A stretch of DNA of 6,628 nt from Methanobacteriota archaeon (GTDB taxonomy: Archaea; Thermoplasmatota; E2; DHVEG-1). Under the pieces are notes generated by a model. That model searched no databases. It was not told where the DNA came from and worked only from the letters and a program-made list of their open reading frames with translations. Positions 5,621 through 6,628 of this stretch are shown piece after piece. Within the stretch, counting starts at the first letter, position 1. The number at the start of each line of letters is the position of its first letter. The stretch is taken from positions 1-6,628 of the forward strand of contig JAPKYG010000065.1 of NCBI GenBank assembly GCA_026394435.1, given 5' to 3'. Position numbers and translations under genes: made by a program.

Positions 5621-5632
5621 GAGGAGAACTGT

Positions 5633-6628
5633 TTAGTAGTCGTCCATCCCGCCGCCACCAGGCATTCCACCAGGCGGCATACCGCCAGGCGGCATTCCGC
5701 CGCCGCCACCACCGCCCTTTGATGAGATGATGTCGTCGATCCGGAGGATCATGGTTGCCGCTTCAGTTGAAGCTTGAATTTCTTGGACGCTGACGCGGAG
5801 TGGTTCGATGACATTGTTTTTTATCATGTCCACGACTTTCCCATTAAAGACATCAACACCAGCGTTTTTATCGCCCTTCTTATGGACTCTGCGCATCTCA
5901 ATCATCATGTCAATCGGATCGAGCCCTGCGTTTTCTGCGAGGGTCTTGGGGATGATTTCGACGGCGTTTGCAAAGGCTTCTATCGCCATTTGTTCTCGTC
6001 CGCCAACGGAGGATGCATAATCTCGGAGTGCCATTGATATTGTAGTTGCTGCTGCGCCACCGCCAGGAGTGAGTTTTCCATCTTCTAACGCGATTTTGAC
6101 AACGAACAAAGCGTCATGCATACCACGGTCAAGTTCATCGACGACGTGTTCAGTACTGCCGCGGATGAGGACGGATACTGCCTTGGGGTTTTTACAATCA
6201 GTGATGAATGTCATTTTATCATCGCCGATTTTTTGTTCCTCGACATTGCCAGCGAATCCAAGATCTTTTGGAGAAAGCTCGTCGAGGTTTGCGACGACGA
6301 TAGCACCGGTTGCTTTTGCGAGTTTATCCATGTCGCTTTTCTTCGCTCGTCTGACCGCGTAGATGCCTTCTTTGGAAAGGAAGTGTTGTGCAAGGTCATC
6401 AATGCCTTTCTGGCAGACCAGGACGTTCGCTCCGCTTTTTTTGACTTTTTCGACCATTTTCCGTAGCATGGATTCCTCTTCGTCAAGGAATGCTTGCAGC
6501 TGGGTAGGGTCTTGGATTTGAATGCGTGCATCAACCTCTGTTTTTTTGATTTCTAAGGCTGCGTTCACGAGTGCTATTTTTGCGTTTTTCAGTTGTCGTG
6601 GCATTCCCTCATGGACGCGTTCTTTGTC
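5633..6628 (-). CDS. Thermosome subunit (group II chaperonin), 5'-truncated by window edge
   Basis: ATP-dependent cytosolic chaperonin that folds proteins in a closed double-ring chamber with a built-in lid. 331 residues are visible, from DKERVHEGMP at the edge; about 210 N-terminal residues, including the first ATP-binding half of the equatorial domain, lie outside. The visible part holds the helical-protrusion region (DPTQLQAFLDEEESMLRK, about 40-57), the rest of the apical domain, the second intermediate segment and the C-terminal equatorial half with LTPGGGAAATT (about 186-196), ASSVGGREQMAIEAFANA and ILRIDDII. The ATG at 6604 is internal, since family-typical sequence precedes it. It ends in a Gly/Met/Pro tail (G8, then PPGGM repeats, ending MDDY); such tails point into the chamber. 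Archaea often have two or three subunit types, and which one this is cannot be told. It is first in a minus-strand cluster with grpE and dnaK, separated from grpE by a U-rich tract. Confidence 0.97.
   Translation of the reverse strand, partial: DKERVHEGMPRQLKNAKIALVNAALEIKKTEVDARIQIQDPTQLQAFLDEEESMLRKMVEKVKKSGANVLVCQKGIDDLAQHFLSKEGIYAVRRAKKSDMDKLAKATGAIVVANLDELSPKDLGFAGNVEEQKIGDDKMTFITDCKNPKAVSVLIRGSTEHVVDELDRGMHDALFVVKIALEDGKLTPGGGAAATTISMALRDYASSVGGREQMAIEAFANAVEIIPKTLAENAGLDPIDMMIEMRRVHKKGDKNAGVDVFNGKVVDMIKNNVIEPLRVSVQEIQASTEAATMILRIDDIISSKGGGGGGGMPPGGMPPGGMPGGGGMDDY
5661..5705. repeat. Tandem 15-bp repeat encoding the GGMPP tail of the thermosome subunit
   Basis: On the + strand the unit GGCATTCCACCAGGC (5661-5675) is followed by GGCATACCGCCAGGC (5676-5690) and a partial third unit from 5691. 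Each unit encodes five residues of the Gly/Met/Pro tail (PPGGM read on the minus strand). Next to it, 5701-5720 is an almost pure GCC-type triplet tract encoding glycines. Such short in-frame repeats are expected to vary in copy number between strains. Confidence 0.75.

Noticed and set aside
5593..5712. Longer GrpE starting inside the thermosome tail.
   Set aside because: The extension reads the Gly/Met tail and terminator in another frame (AAAECRLAVCRLVE, then a Phe run) and has no resemblance to GrpE.
5774..6466. Several + strand frames antisense to the thermosome gene.
   Set aside because: The thermosome frame is continuous and conserved; these have no ribosome binding site and shadow-like composition.

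Overview
The window looks archaeal. It carries the C-terminal 60% of a group II chaperonin (thermosome) with a Gly/Met-rich tail, an archaeal-type tryptophanyl-tRNA synthetase, A/T-rich TATA elements placed about 25 bp before likely transcript starts, and U-tract (not hairpin-plus-U) gene ends. DnaK and GrpE are also present. These are patchy in archaea and thought to come from bacteria, so a euryarchaeal, probably not extremely thermophilic, lineage is likely (for example Thermoplasmatota or a methanogen relative). The exact lineage cannot be fixed from this sequence.

Layout, left to right: (1) trpS on +, cut by the left edge, meeting tail to tail with an unrecognised 169-aa gene on -; their coding ends overlap by 19 nt. 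(2) An 88-bp divergent promoter region, then a stand-alone two-CBS-domain protein on +. (3) A two-gene minus-strand operon of very small proteins (39 aa, then 75 aa), neither recognised; the 39-aa gene is supported by a TATA box and a good Shine-Dalgarno. (4) A divergent regulatory region (2513-2703) with a 15-bp direct repeat at 22-bp spacing next to one TATA box and a 6-2-6 inverted repeat next to the other. (5) A UspA-type universal stress protein on +. (6) A minus-strand protein-folding cluster, in transcription order thermosome, grpE, dnaK. No dnaJ follows dnaK; the next gene is uspA, convergent and 8 nt away.

Functionally, the right 60% is proteostasis and stress: the thermosome folds proteins in a closed chamber, DnaK holds and releases unfolded chains using ATP, and GrpE exchanges its nucleotide. 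A stress protein and two small unknown genes sharing an operator-like region sit next to them. The left part holds a translation housekeeping gene and a probable nucleotide-sensing CBS protein. Genes are packed in alternating orientation with very short or overlapping convergent ends. No tRNA, rRNA, CRISPR array, insertion sequence or phage gene was seen. No clearly new system is present; the best leads are the small operon and its shared control region with uspA, and the pyrimidine tract between the thermosome gene and grpE.
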